Below, piece by piece: positions 7,647-21,456 of a stretch of 64,000 nt of DNA. The notes under the pieces are model-generated. The model did not search any database, was not told the DNA's origin, and worked only from the letters and a program-made list of their open reading frames with translations. The position numbers and the translations under genes are program-made. Positions within the stretch are counted from its first letter, which is position 1, and the number at the start of each line of letters is the position of its first letter. Origin of the DNA: Ixodes scapularis. Its lineage: Eukaryota; Arthropoda; Arachnida; Ixodida; Ixodidae. The stretch spans positions 73,220,252 through 73,284,251 of the forward strand of contig NW_024609857.1 in the NCBI RefSeq assembly GCF_016920785.2, read 5' to 3'.

Positions 7647-10487
7647 CCCCGTCAGAAGAAAATAACAGCCCCCTCTCGGAATTCTACCAAAACTAATCTT
7701 TCATTTTCCGTAATCTTCACCAACGCGCGAAGCTTTCTTCCGAAACGAGAAATTTTGTCTAATCTCGTGTTGTCCTCTTGTAGTAATTTGTTGATATTAA
7801 CCGAAACCTGGCTGTCTAAAGAAATCACTGATGCTGAAGTTCTGGCCGATTTGCCGGACTTCCGCCTTTATAGAAATGACCGCCAAGCCACACGAGGAGG
7901 AGGTGTTCTCATCGCCGTACACCAGCAGTTGTCATGTTCTATTGTTAACATTACATCCGACCTTGAAATACTATGGATCATATGTCGCGCTTCACCTCAG
8001 ACGGTTCTTTTGGGAGTCTGCTACAGGCCTCCCCATTCTTCTCCTGACTTTTCTTGTAAACTTAATAACATCTTTAGTGAATTCGCCTTAACGTACCCGA
8101 ATGCGCATATCCTTCTCTTTGGAGACTTTAACTACCCGCAAATAGACTGGAGCAACCAGATCCCCTCAGCTATAGGCAATGAAGCCGCAAAAGATTTTAT
8201 TAACGTATGTCTTGATTTTAACCTTGTTCAACTAGTATCCGAACCGACACGTGTTTCACGGGATTCTGCAAACATCCTAGATCTAATACTAACCAGTCAT
8301 CCCGAAAGCCTATCATCGGCTACTTATCTCCGCGAAATCAGCGACCACAAAGTAATCCATGCTACCTTCAACTTTTGCCCGGTACGACACCAAACAAGCG
8401 ATAAAAGAATTCGTCTATATGATAAGGGAAATTATGAAGTAATAAACAATGAGCTAAACGCCTTTCTTCCAATTTTTGAAGCATCATTTTCTAATCGCTC
8501 TATTAATACAAACTGGATAATGTTCAGAAATAAATTAAATGAACTTGCAAATAAATTCATCCCACTAATTACGTTCCGTGAGAATCGACAGAAACCCTGG
8601 TTTACAAAGTCTTTGAAAAAACTAGGTAACAAAAAAAAACGTCTTTTCCGCTCGGCCAAGCGGAATGGAAACCCCTGCGCATGGGAAAAATACTACGCAG
8701 CTGAAGACTCCTATCTGGCATCTATACGTAACGCAAAGCATTCCTTTTTTTATGATGACTTACCAAAGATCTTAATTAACAATCCTAAAAAATTTTGGCA
8801 AGTTATAAATCCCCAAGAGACGCGCATCATTAGCCTGACGAACGGAGCGGGCGAAATAGTCACTGACACCGAGTGCGCCAACGCTTTTAACTCCGCCTTC
8901 TTTTCCGTGTTCACCGAAGAAACCGATGTCCCTCCCTCTTTAATACCTTCTAACGCAGTATCTACTATGCCAGCTCTCACATTCTCTGTAGATGGCATCT
9001 CATCATTAATTGAAAATATCAAACTCTCATCGTCAGCCGGCGTTGACGGAATTAACTCAAAACTTTTAAAAAATACCAAACGTGTATCTGCTGTGTACAT
9101 GACCATGTTGTTTTCACAATCACTTTCTACAGGCATCTTACCGGACGACTGGAAGGTGGGAAGGGTCGTTCCGGTCTACAAATCGGGTAACAAGGACTCC
9201 CCACTAAATTACCGTCCCATCTCTTTAACAAGCGTCCCCTGCAAAGCCATGGAACACGTCATCTACACTCATATAATTAATTTCCTAGACTCTATAGACT
9301 TTTTCCACCCCTCCCAGCACGGTTTTCGTAAGGGCTTCTCTTGCGAAACTCAGCTTGCACTCTTCGTTCATGACTTGCATTTTAATCTTGACCATAACCT
9401 TCAAACCGACGCTGTTTTTTTAGATTTTGCCAAAGCATTCGACAAAGTACCGCACCAGCGCCTCCTACTAAAACTTTCCCAATTAAATCTAAACACTGCT
9501 ATTGTTCAATGGGTCCAGGAATTTCTGTCTAATCGGTCTCAGTTTGTCTTTGTTAACAACCACTCATCTAACCCTCTCCCAGTAACATCAGGCGTCCCAC
9601 AAGGATCTGTCCTCGGCCCGCTCCTGTTCTTAATATACATAAATGACTTACCATCGCATCTGTCATGCCGCATTCGTATGTTTGCGGATGACTGCGTTAT
9701 TTATCGTACAATCACTAACAGCTCCGACCAGTCATGCCTGCAGAATGACCTTAACCATGTGCAAGAATGGTGCGACTATTGGCAAATGACCCTTAATCCC
9801 AGCAAATGTAAACTTGTATCATTCCATCGTCGCCGTAACCCCTTTCTTTTTACGTATACAATTGCTAGCGTCACCGTCGAATCTGTAGAATCATTTAAAT
9901 ACCTAGGTGTAACACTGTCGAACGATTTATCTTGGCGCGCGCATACCACCAACGTCATATCAGCCGCAAACAGAGTCCTTGGATTTCTAAAACGTAATCT
10001 ACGCCATGCCCCGAAGCACGTACGTTTACTTGCGTACAAATCACTTGTTAGATCAAAACTCGAATACGCATCTGCCATCTGGAACCCTCACCAAGCATAT
10101 ATTACTAACGAACTTGAATCTGTTCAAAATCGATCCACTAGGTTCATTCATTCTGCCTACTCATACGATATCAGCGTTTCATCCTTAAAAGCAGAATGCG
10201 GCCTAACACTTCTCTCTCTTCGCCGTCGCACTTCCAGCCTCTCCCTCTTTCACAAGTTTTACTACAGCTCGCTCAACCATGCACCTTACATTGTGCCCCC
10301 ATCACGCATATCTCTGCGCATTGGTCATCCACTTCAAGTAACACTCCCACGTGCCCGCACTACTACTTTTTTAGCCTCCTTTTTTTCTCAAGCAGCTGCA
10401 GACTGGAACGGCCTTCCCCACCACGTCGCCGCCATCACATGTCCGTCCGTATTCATGGAGACTGTCGTCAACCACCTCCCGACATGA
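7641..10487 (+). CDS. LINE ORF2: AP endonuclease and reverse transcriptase
   Basis: The 948-codon frame follows the ORF1 TAG directly, in the same frame. There is no ATG before or inside the endonuclease; the first in-frame Met is about 290 codons in. The endonuclease keeps TETWL (near 7802), GDFNYPQIDW (near 8120) and SDHKV (near 8340). The RT keeps YRPISLTS (near 9210), FLDFAKAFDKVPH (near 9420), VPQGSVLGPLLFLIYINDLP (near 9595) and the catalytic FADD box (near 9682). The enzyme would nick target DNA and prime reverse transcription of the LINE RNA. The missing AUG suggests expression by UAG readthrough; a lost start codon is the alternative. Confidence 0.9.
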   Translation, partial: QLPRQKKITAPSRNSTKTNLSFSVIFTNARSFLPKREILSNLVLSSCSNLLILTETWLSKEITDAEVLADLPDFRLYRNDRQATRGGGVLIAVHQQLSCSIVNITSDLEILWIICRASPQTVLLGVCYRPPHSSPDFSCKLNNIFSEFALTYPNAHILLFGDFNYPQIDWSNQIPSAIGNEAAKDFINVCLDFNLVQLVSEPTRVSRDSANILDLILTSHPESLSSATYLREISDHKVIHATFNFCPVRHQTSDKRIRLYDKGNYEVINNELNAFLPIFEASFSNRSINTNWIMFRNKLNELANKFIPLITFRENRQKPWFTKSLKKLGNKKKRLFRSAKRNGNPCAWEKYYAAEDSYLASIRNAKHSFFYDDLPKILINNPKKFWQVINPQETRIISLTNGAGEIVTDTECANAFNSAFFSVFTEETDVPPSLIPSNAVSTMPALTFSVDGISSLIENIKLSSSAGVDGINSKLLKNTKRVSAVYMTMLFSQSLSTGILPDDWKVGRVVPVYKSGNKDSPLNYRPISLTSVPCKAMEHVIYTHIINFLDSIDFFHPSQHGFRKGFSCETQLALFVHDLHFNLDHNLQTDAVFLDFAKAFDKVPHQRLLLKLSQLNLNTAIVQWVQEFLSNRSQFVFVNNHSSNPLPVTSGVPQGSVLGPLLFLIYINDLPSHLSCRIRMFADDCVIYRTITNSSDQSCLQNDLNHVQEWCDYWQMTLNPSKCKLVSFHRRRNPFLFTYTIASVTVESVESFKYLGVTLSNDLSWRAHTTNVISAANRVLGFLKRNLRHAPKHVRLLAYKSLVRSKLEYASAIWNPHQAYITNELESVQNRSTRFIHSAYSYDISVSSLKAECGLTLLSLRRRTSSLSLFHKFYYSSLNHAPYIVPPSRISLRIGHPLQVTLPRARTTTFLASFFSQAAADWNGLPHHVAAITCPSVFMETVVNHLPT

Positions 10488-10581
10488 ATGTCTGTTAAAA
10501 ATGCTTTTATGTGTAACCCACCCCTTATGTAATACCCCTAACGGGGTCTTTAAGGTAATAAAATGAAATGAAATGAAATTT
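10488..10581 (+). terminator. LINE 3' UTR, AATAAA and simple-repeat tail
   Basis: After the ORF2 TGA there are about 70 bases with a small hairpin-capable ACCCCTAACGGGGT (10536-10549). AATAAA follows at 10557-10562, then three ATGAA-type repeats. Confidence 0.65.
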
Positions 10582-13652
<3,071 letters not shown>

Positions 13653-13826
13653 TTCACCCTTGAGCTGAGACTTCGGCCAGAGCTACAAGCACGAGCGAGC
13701 CCACGCTCCTGGCTTTGAGACGTGCATTTCTAGCACTAGCGCTCGTTCTGCGGAAGAACGCTTATAAGCAGCGACCTCGAACTCTCGTGCTTGTGGCATT
13801 CGCTGCAGTCTCAGCTTAAGGGTGAA
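13653..13826. mobile_element. Small TIR element (MITE), 174 bp
   Basis: TTCACCCTTGAGCTGAGACT at the left matches the complement of the right end, TTCACCCTTAAGCTGAGACT. A further ACAAGCACGAG match lies about 30 bp inside each arm. No target duplication is evident. Confidence 0.6.
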
Positions 13827-14461
13827 CGAAGTATTCGCTCTTTTTCGCGTGAGTTGAGACGTGGTGGCGTCAGTGTGCAAATATCCCCCAACCACTTCCG
13901 GTTTTGAAATGGACGGCGGGTTCTCCGCAGCCAGGCTAAACTTTTACAAGTCTTACAGCTGACCGCAGTGACGTACCAGTTAGACAGATAATTATGAGAA
14001 TTATCGTGCGCTCCAATGGTTTTGTCTATTTGCTGGGAAAAGGGCCAACGGTGAAGCCTCTTTCACTGACGCAGTCGGCATGGACCCTCTGTCCATTTTC
14101 AGAGTTTACAAGACTGCTTATATCTTGTTCCCGGGCGTAAGGCTCTTGACGATGGTGTCCGACACCATATTTGAAACTGCAGCAACCGACCTTTACCGAC
14201 GCCGCTGAATAACTTGGGAAAGACGCGATGGCGCTCACCCCCGCGGTGGCCATTTCTCCGCTTTCTCCGAGGCCTGCCCGTTCGAGGGCCAAAGATGAGC
14301 TCTAAGCTGCGAACTCTCCCCGGGCCCTTCGGGCCACATAAGCCGTCTTCCGCGGCGTCTGGGTTGGGCACCGCCGCCCAAGCCGAAGCTTGGTTTCCGA
14401 TTTGCGAGATGATTTAAACACGCGGCCACCAGATCCAGCTCAACAGCGGAGCCCAGGGGGG
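13827..14461. other. Non-coding stretch
   Basis: GC-richer sequence with only short open frames on both strands. I recognise no motifs. Confidence 0.4.
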
Positions 14462-14643
14462 CTATGTTGCGCTTTTTGGACTCCCAGGAGACTTGGAAGA
14501 GGGAAGTGACATCAACGACACAGCAAACGCAGATTGGGTGTCGATTTCGTTTTCTTCTGTCAACATCCAATCTGCGTTTGCTCTAGTCGTTGACGTCACT
14601 TCCCTCTTCCAAGTCTCCTGGGAGTCCAAAAAGCGCAACATAG
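14462..14643. mobile_element. Foldback (hairpin) element, copy 1
   Basis: The arms are about 80 bp and nearly perfect complements: CTATGTTGCGCTTTTTGGAC at the left, with the reverse complement ending at 14643. Only about 20 bp separate them, so single strands would form a long hairpin. The Asp/Val-rich open frames here arise from the repeat. Confidence 0.8.
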
Positions 14644-14656
14644 CACCCTAGGAGAC

Positions 14657-14859
14657 CTATGTTGCGCTTTTTGGACTTCCCCGGCGACTAGGGAGAAGGA
14701 AGTGACGTCAACAACGCAAAAAACGCAGATTGGATGTTTGTTCTGCGGAAATTCGTCATCACCGACTCTCACTAATCAACATCCAACCTGCGTTTCCTGC
14801 GTTGTTGACGTCACTTCCTTCTCTATAGTCGCCGTAGGAGTCCAAAAAGGGCAACATAG
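14657..14859. mobile_element. Foldback (hairpin) element, copy 2, adjacent to copy 1
   Basis: It has the same outer 20 bp (CTATGTTGCGCTTTTTGGAC) and inner motifs (GTGACGTCAAC, AACGCAGATTGGATG) as copy 1, but about 15-20% divergence and a longer loop. It begins only 13 bp after copy 1 ends. Confidence 0.8.
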
Positions 14860-15670
14860 CACTCCTGGACCAAGCCAACACCAAACAAGCGGCAAGCGCA
14901 ACGTTGGTGCGCCAAATGTGGTGGTCTCACTCACCGTTTTTCCTGAGAAGCAGCTCAAGTCATCGCGGTACCTTTTATTGAGCTATGTTCGAATGTTCGG
15001 CGGCTAACGCCACCACGGCTGAACCATTTGGCTGAACCGTCACGCACTCGTTCCTCGCGCGCCCACTGCATTGTCGCCAATATGCTCCAAGCGTGCAAAC
15101 CCACACAAAAAATGAATAATGTAGCGTGTTATGTAGTGAGTAAGTAAGAAAAACTTTTTTGTCAGTACACACAAGCTTTTAGCACGACTTCAAGGGCGTA
15201 AAGTGCGATACTTATAACGGTCGGAATGCCAGCGTTATGAACGGCAACAAGCATTAACAAGCTTTGCTCGCTAAGCACAAAAGCACGAGAAACAAATTTG
15301 TCGTCTTTCATGCGGATAAAAAAAAAACTCTTTTTACGGTAAGTCGTCTAGAAAATGACTGGAAGGCGCACTTTGTGGGACGCATAAAACAATGGACGCT
15401 ATAATTTCGTTGATTTATTTCTAATTATCCATGTATATTTTGTACGCCAAAAACTGCACCCTCAATACTTAAAAAAATGACAACGACAGATCATGAATGA
15501 TACACCCTCTGTCGTATGCATTACCTCCAATAAAAGATGAGCACCTAGTGTAGAACACAAAGGATATTTTATCAGGCTCCACAGCTACCAAACAGTCACC
15601 CGTACATACCTCCCTCGGTTAATAGCTCAAAGATAAAACACAAATTCAAAACCCGCTACAAAAACTATCG
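14860..15670. other. Non-coding stretch
   Basis: AT-rich with short A runs. No gene or clear repeat end is seen before the TTAA element at 15671. Confidence 0.4.
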
Positions 15671-16397
15671 TTAAAGGAGCTGTGCAACGATTTTAACGTT
15701 GAAAGAATTGGCATTTTCTGCTTTTGATATTGTTCACTGGGTCACAAATGGCAGAAAACACACCTCCTTTCGACGAAATGTTGCGATTCCGCCGCGTAAT
15801 AGCGAGGCAAAACTTGGAATATTTCCCGACCTGCAGCCACGAGCGGCGGCCATGAGAAACAAGCGGCGTGACGTCACATGGGTAGTTGTAATAAAGATAG
15901 CAAGTTGTGCGAATACCTGCTCGATAAAAGGTAACTTTTATAAATCTTGTCGTTCCAACATATATAAATGCGTCAAAACCCTGGTATCATCGACAAAACT
16001 TTTATTATACGGAGTTTTAGTGGCGCCATCTATCCTAGGTCCACAAAACCGCGAACAGCCGCCAGAAGCCGGAGGGGGAGGGGGACAGCGCCGGACGGGC
16101 AAGGACGGGTGGTCACGCGGTCGCGAGCGGATGAGTTCTCGCTGCTCGCTGATGGCTCTAAAGAGAGAACTTTTCCGGAACTCCGCGCCTACTCAAGTGA
16201 CGTCACTGTGCACGTGACCCGGAAGGCGATGCACAAGTTGAGAGGCGGCAAAAACCTGGATCTTTTTTCATTTTCTTTAAGTAAAAACTAGGGTATCCAG
16301 GCAAAATCTGTTTTCTGTAGTTCACTGCAGAAGTGTCAGGCATCAACTTCCACAATTATTTAAGCAAAACCCTGAAATTGTTGCACAGCTCCTTTAA
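15671..16397. mobile_element. TTAA-flanked MITE, about 727 bp
   Basis: The left end TTAAAGGAGCTGTGCAAC (15671) is matched by TTGCACAGCTCCTTTAA at the right (16381-16397). TTAA at both outer ends fits a TTAA target duplication as in piggyBac-type elements. No transposase frame is recognised inside. Confidence 0.72.
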
Positions 16398-16413
16398 ACT
16401 TCACTTCAATAAA

Positions 16414-16624
16414 TAGACCGATCTCACCAAGCGTTCCACGCATGCATGACGCCGCCATAACTAGTTCGTAGGTGGCAGATGCCAGTTCACGAGACAGCTC
16501 ATGCCGCCTCGTGCTCTGCTCGCGCAGACCTCCAGCAGGGTTGTCGCGCGTGCAGAAAGACTACAGCTCCCACGATGCATGTCTGCAGCGGTGGCGTACT
16601 CAGACTAGCTGTGAAATCGGTCTA
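16414..16624. mobile_element. MITE with TAGACCGATCTCAC ends (short copy)
   Basis: TAGACCGATCTCAC at the left and GTGAAATCGGTCTA at the right form the TIR. The inner right arm (GCCACCGCTGC, then CTGTAGT) matches the left end of the longer element at 50865, so both belong to one family. Confidence 0.7.
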
Positions 16625-16627
16625 TTG

Positions 16628-17462
16628 TTAAAGGGCAACTCCGCTTAATTTCAAAAATTTTGAGATAGTGGCCGATTTTGCTTTTTGAAGCACTCAAAAA
16701 CAATCCCCAATCCTTTGTTTCGCAAAAATAAAATATTTTTCGTGTAATTTTATTTTAGCCATGATCACAAACCGAAACCGAAACGGTGGCAAAGCCGGAC
16801 AACATTGTATATTCGGCATCACTAAGCATGTACACCCACGTGATATACAAGGGGAAGAAGGAGCTCCCCTCTTATCAGGATCCTCCTTTGTGCCTCCTGG
16901 ATTAGCACAGGCGTTGCCATTCTCCTCCCAGAAGATTATAGAAGATTTACCTGTCACTCAAAATTCTTACAAAAGCAGCTTCCCTCTCCTCCTTTTACTT
17001 GGTGTTCAAAAGTATGCGATGTGATGTCAGTGCAAGGAGCCTATACGCACTGAACACACAAGCCGCGCTCAACGAGGCGATGGGCCTATCAGTAGTATCA
17101 ATAGTCGAGCGCCGGGCCGGCCGAGCGCGGCACTCACGTCTCTCACGGCGCTAGCGCCACCCGTGCTCTCCCCGGGAAAGAAAACAAAATTGAAAAAAAA
17201 AAGAAGCTGTACATGCTTGATGACGTCACGGACGTGCCGGGAGAAGGAATTTGGAGGAAGCGGAAATGCAGCCGGTCAGTGTTGTCTGACCCGCACGTCT
17301 CATCCAAAACCAGCGGATTCGTGCTTGTCTAACTTTGACAGCGATTTGAATGAAGTTCTAGGCGGAATTCAGTCGTAATATTTGCCATGGGGTTTTTGTA
17401 GATGATAACAAAGAGAACTGTATAGTTTTGCACTACTGGAAAAGAAGCGGAGTTCCCTTTAA
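16628..17462. mobile_element. TTAA-flanked MITE, about 835 bp
   Basis: TTAAAGGGCAACTCCGCTT at 16628 pairs with AAGCGGAGTTCCCTTTAA ending at 17462. It starts 3 bp after the preceding MITE. No coding frame is recognised. Confidence 0.7.
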
Positions 17463-17544
17463 CCTGTTCATGCGTGTGATGTTTTTCTCTTGCTAGGCCC
17501 CATTTTTTATGTGTTTCACAGTGTGGTAGCGCTTCCATTTCGCA

Positions 17545-18551
17545 ATAAGGGGCCCTGCAATCATATTTAAGCGTCTACCTTTTTTGCGGTTTCCACGTCT
17601 CTTGGGGTTCGGGCAAACCAGCGGGCACGAAGAGAGTAACTAAATATCAGTGCATCATATTTTAACCGGGCGACGCGGAAACCTCCTCCACCGACGGGGG
17701 CGACCCGCGGTACCGAAAGCGCGCAAAATGTGACGTCTTTGGTCCCTGGCTTACTACTGGTCAGAGCCGCTCAGAGCTTTTTTTTAGTCGAAATACAAAA
17801 TATAAGTGGCGCGAACCGTTTCAATTATTTCTAAAAGTAGTTTTTGTTCAGTGTTTTAGATCAAAAAAGAAAGAAATGCAGTTTATGATGTTCGGAAGCA
17901 AGAAATGACGCGTCGACGTACCCGCCACCAGGCGGTGGAAAAGGGGGCGCATACTAGAAAAGAGTAGTGGGATCAGGAGCCGACACGAAAAGGCCCCGGA
18001 TGTACGCGGCGGCGCTGCGGTCGTTTACGGACTGGAGGATCCGACCGGCTCCGAGCGTTCCGAAGGCCTTCAGCGAGTAGGTTTGCCTTGCGTTTTGACC
18101 ATTTCGCGGTACGGCAGCACGAAGTAACTCCCATTCTGAATTGATCTTTACCCCGTGTTTGCTGTCGTTTGTGGCCAATGAAGTGTCATGCCGATTTAGT
18201 GTTTAATCGCGCAGCAAATGCAATGAGAGCCGCTCCGGCTGCCCGCTGTATACAGCCTATCCAGAACACGCCTTAGTGGCGCCCTCTCGCGCCGTCGACA
18301 CGGAGTGCGGCAGCCGTGAGCACTCGCTCAGCTCACTATCCCTCCTCTAGTTCACGGCCACTCTCAAGCAACCAAGGTCGTCATGAGGGAGGTTATTTTT
18401 TGCTTGTTTTTGTAATTTTAATTTGTCTATAACTTCTAAAATAAAGCGAAATTCGAGAAAAGAAAAGTTACATTAAGTTATTACGGTCAGTGCGCTCAGG
18501 TTTGGTGCAAATTGAAAACCAGTAAAAAAAGTGCTTGCAGGGCCCCTTTAA
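17545..18551. mobile_element. MITE with AAGGGGCCCTGCAA ends, about 1 kb
   Basis: The left end AAGGGGCCCTGCAA (17547-17560) is matched by TTGCAGGGCCCCTT (18535-18548) followed by TAA. The outer tetranucleotide is ATAA on the left and TTAA on the right, so a TTAA duplication with one change is likely. Confidence 0.65.
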
Positions 18552-19403
18552 TGTGCAGGGAAGAGAGGTCTTGCCAGGCGACACAAATCGTCTTTTATTC
18601 TGTCCCTCTACTCGTTTCTCTAGATAATTTACACATTAAATTTAATTAAAAGGCTCGACTGATTTCGTAAAAGTAATGGGACTTAAGTACAGCAAATAAA
18701 AAAGGATTCTAACGAAAGTGCGAATTACGAAGCAGAAGTTATCTGAATGTTGCAAAGGTAGAATTTTTTTAATTTATTCTTGACGTTTTATGCGGAGGAA
18801 GGCGCGCGCTATAAAACTTCAGAAATGATAAAAGTTGAATGCTTACTTTTTTCTTTTTTTTCTTTTTTGGTACGAAGTGTACATACTGGTTCCACATATG
18901 AGCTCATAGGAGCACCACCCTGAGGAGAGAAAAGTTAGAGAAACATTGACAAAGCCGCAGTTCCGGCGTTTCGTAAAATACAAACTCAATGCGTGCCAGG
19001 CGAAACCAAAAATAAGAAGGAAGCACCTTCCAATGGCTGTATTAAATTGAAAGTCGAATGCACGCGAACACGAAACATGGACACCGAAATGTTGCATGTT
19101 TCAGCCGGAGGTCTCGGCGTCTTTGCCTGGGCTCCCCCGGGGATAGCCCTAAGAAGGGAGGCTCGCAAATAGACACGCGAGTAGAGCTCAAACAAACCCA
19201 GGAAAACTAAATCCCGGCGCCACAGCGCAATCCGGGGCTATTCAAACCCCCGTCGGTGTAGCGCCAAGAAGGGTGCGGCGCCTACTCTCATTTTGACACG
19301 TAAAGACGCTGGCGCGAGTATTTGCATACGTGAAAAAGGAAGGAAATCAGGAAGGTCACCTTCCTAGCTTTCTTCTCGACGGCACGCATGACAATAGGCG
19401 ACA
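18552..19403. other. Non-coding stretch
   Basis: AT-rich, then GC-rich sequence with no recognised gene. A CT/TTTC-rich patch lies near 18848-18870. Confidence 0.4.
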
Positions 19404-19690
19404 TTTTGCCTGTGTGCGTGTGCGTGCGTGCGCTTGTGTTGGTATGCGTGTGTCTGCATCTGTCTGGCGTGCGTGTGTATGCGCATATATACGTGTGTGT
19501 ACATGTGTGTGTGCACGTATGTGCAAGTGTGTATGTGCACGTGTATTTGCGTGTGCATGTGTGTGCATAGGTGCAAGTCTGTATGTGCGTGTGTTTCTGT
19601 GCGTACATATGTGTGTACGTATGCGCTTGTGTACGTGCGTGTGCGCGCCTGCCTGGGAGTGCACGTACGTGCCTTTCTGTGTGAGTGCGC
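19404..19690. repeat. Cryptic (TG/CG/TA)n alternating purine-pyrimidine tract
   Basis: For nearly 290 bp the sequence alternates TG, CG, CA and TA with few breaks. Overlapping Cys/Val and His/Thr open frames on both strands are a composition effect. Confidence 0.85.
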
Positions 19691-20161
19691 GTTTCTGTTT
19701 TGTCCTTTCGCTCATACAATAGATATGTCTCTTTTTTCTTCTTTTCCGCCGCGCGAAATTAGCTAAGGTCGCCATCTGGCGCTGGGTTTTGCCATCGGGG
19801 CGCTTTGGTAAAATGCGCGAAATTGTAAAGACGGTCTGCCCCCGTGCTTACAACTTCCACGTAAAAGAGTATGTTCATATTCTGCGCCCTATACGCCTTT
19901 GTGCCGAAGGGAGAGGGAGATATGGTAAAGTAAAAATACACTTGAATACAAAATAAGTAATGTCTTAGTGGGAACTTTGTGCAGGCCGCATAGGCAAGAG
20001 CTTTTGCGTTGCCAGCGAAAACGCGTGCCGCCACTCCATGCACGAACTGAACACGCGCCCACAAGGACCGCAGTTCATAGCGCACGATGGTCTGCGGAAA
20101 GTTTCGAATATCAACGTACTGTAATATGGTGACTATTACTTTCATTATGGCAGTCTTATAT

Positions 20162-21228
20162 AGTGATGTTGTACAGTAACTTTCTTTTGCGTTTTGGGTA
20201 AATTGTACCTGTAATAGGTTACTTTCTCTTTAAAGTAACCTGGCACTAGTTACGTACCCCCCTTTATAAGGAAGGAACTGACCACATAACAATAGATCTT
20301 GTGCGAATTGCTTGGTGGTCAGACAACACTGACAGCTTCGCCATTTTAATGTTGGCAAGCGTCGTTGGTAGAGAAGCACGCTGGGGGCGTCGGAGATAGC
20401 CGTACTGGCAGTGTGCGATGGCGCGGCAGCTGTCTTTTTCGAAAATCCGACCATGGAATCTGGACGAACAGTTTAAATAACCTACCGCAACTATCTAACG
20501 GAACTATCGGAGGCCTGTGCATTGTGGCGACAACCCGCAGTGTTAACTTCCACAGCGAAGGCATAGGACTTGCGCCGCTGCTTCGATGCGGTAGGTTGTT
20601 TAAAATGTTCGTCCACATTCCATGGTCGGAAGGCGGAAAACACAGCTGCCGCGCCATTGCACACAGCCCGTACCGTTGTCTCCGACGCCCCCCCCCCCCC
20701 CCCCCCCCCTCCCGTGCTGCGGGGCCGGCGACGCTTGCCAACATTAAAATGGCGACGTTCTCGGTGTTGTTAGGCCACCAAGCAATTTCACGTGAAATAT
20801 ATTGCTTCTCGTCTTCTTTTTTTTTTTTTTTCAACATCACAAAACGCAGTAAACCTGTAAAAGCGAACAACCCTTCGACATTTCTTAAAGCTGTGCTATC
20901 GAAAAAGTTTTTTTACGATAAAAAAGAAAACGATTCGTTTCCCAGCCAGCTCGCATGCATACTTTTTATACTTTGATAATGTTTTTGAAGAGTTTCCAAA
21001 GAAATTAGAATTCGACGTGATAACAGATTTTCCCAGTATCGGAGGCGCGCTAGCGCCGTTCAGACATTCGTGACATTAATGTAATTAAATAGGAGCAACT
21101 AGGAGATTTTTTCTCGTCATGATTAATATAATGAATCACTCGAAGATGTAGGTATTCTAGTAATGTAATTACTTACTTCCGTGTGGTAAGCTAAAAAGTA
21201 CTAAATTACTTTTTCTTACGACACTATC
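20162..21228. mobile_element. Possible TIR element hosting a foldback element
   Basis: TAGTGATGTTGTACAGTAAC at the left resembles the complement of the right end (TAGTGTCGTAAG, then AAAGTAAT). The match is weak, so the boundaries are tentative. Confidence 0.3.
20301..20791. mobile_element. Foldback element with arms over 200 bp and a C22 run
   Basis: GTGCGAATTGCTTGGTGGTC at the left matches the complement of the right end at 20791. CATTTTAATGTTGGCAAGCG (20342-20361) pairs with CGCTTGCCAACATTAAAATG on the right. The arms nearly meet at the centre. C22 at 20688-20709 interrupts the right arm where the left arm has only about five G. Confidence 0.78.
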
Positions 21229-21456
21229 AGGCTAACAGGCAAACAGGGCAACTAAGAAAACTTAATGGAGATGGGGCACGCAAGGCGTAGGATTTGGAAA
21301 AAGGACTCAAGGGGAATAAAAAGTGGAAAGGGATAACCACTACGTGCAGCTTAATGGGCGAAATATTCAGAGTAATATCAAGCTATGTGTCACTTGAATC
21401 TTCACGTTGAATAATTTCAGACATCCACCGTTTCAAAACATCAAACTGAGTCAATA
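20792..21456. other. AT-rich non-coding stretch
   Basis: No gene is recognised. Repeated AATTACT-type motifs (21070-21220) may belong to a TIR. Confidence 0.4.

Larger units (their letters stand above)
6102..10581 (+). mobile_element. CR1/L2-group LINE, apparently intact, with 5' tandem monomers
   Basis: The element reads as 5' monomer array (6114-6791), ORF1 (to 7640), ORF2 (to 10487), then a short 3' UTR. The UTR holds AATAAA and ends in a simple (ATGAA)n tail near 10560-10581, the kind of short-repeat tail seen in CR1/L2-type LINEs rather than poly(A). ORF2 is complete, with endonuclease and RT and no internal stop, so the copy looks recent or active. ORF1 and ORF2 share one frame. I could not find a target-site duplication. 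The clade call rests on RT motifs and architecture and was not checked by a tree. Confidence 0.88.

Noticed and set aside
14026..15007. Several ORFs of 60-111 codons
   Set aside because: Most lie in or beside the foldback elements and read the same sequence in both orientations.
19288..19775. Long overlapping ORFs rich in Cys/Val or His/Thr
   Set aside because: They are produced by the alternating TG/CA tract and appear in several frames on both strands.
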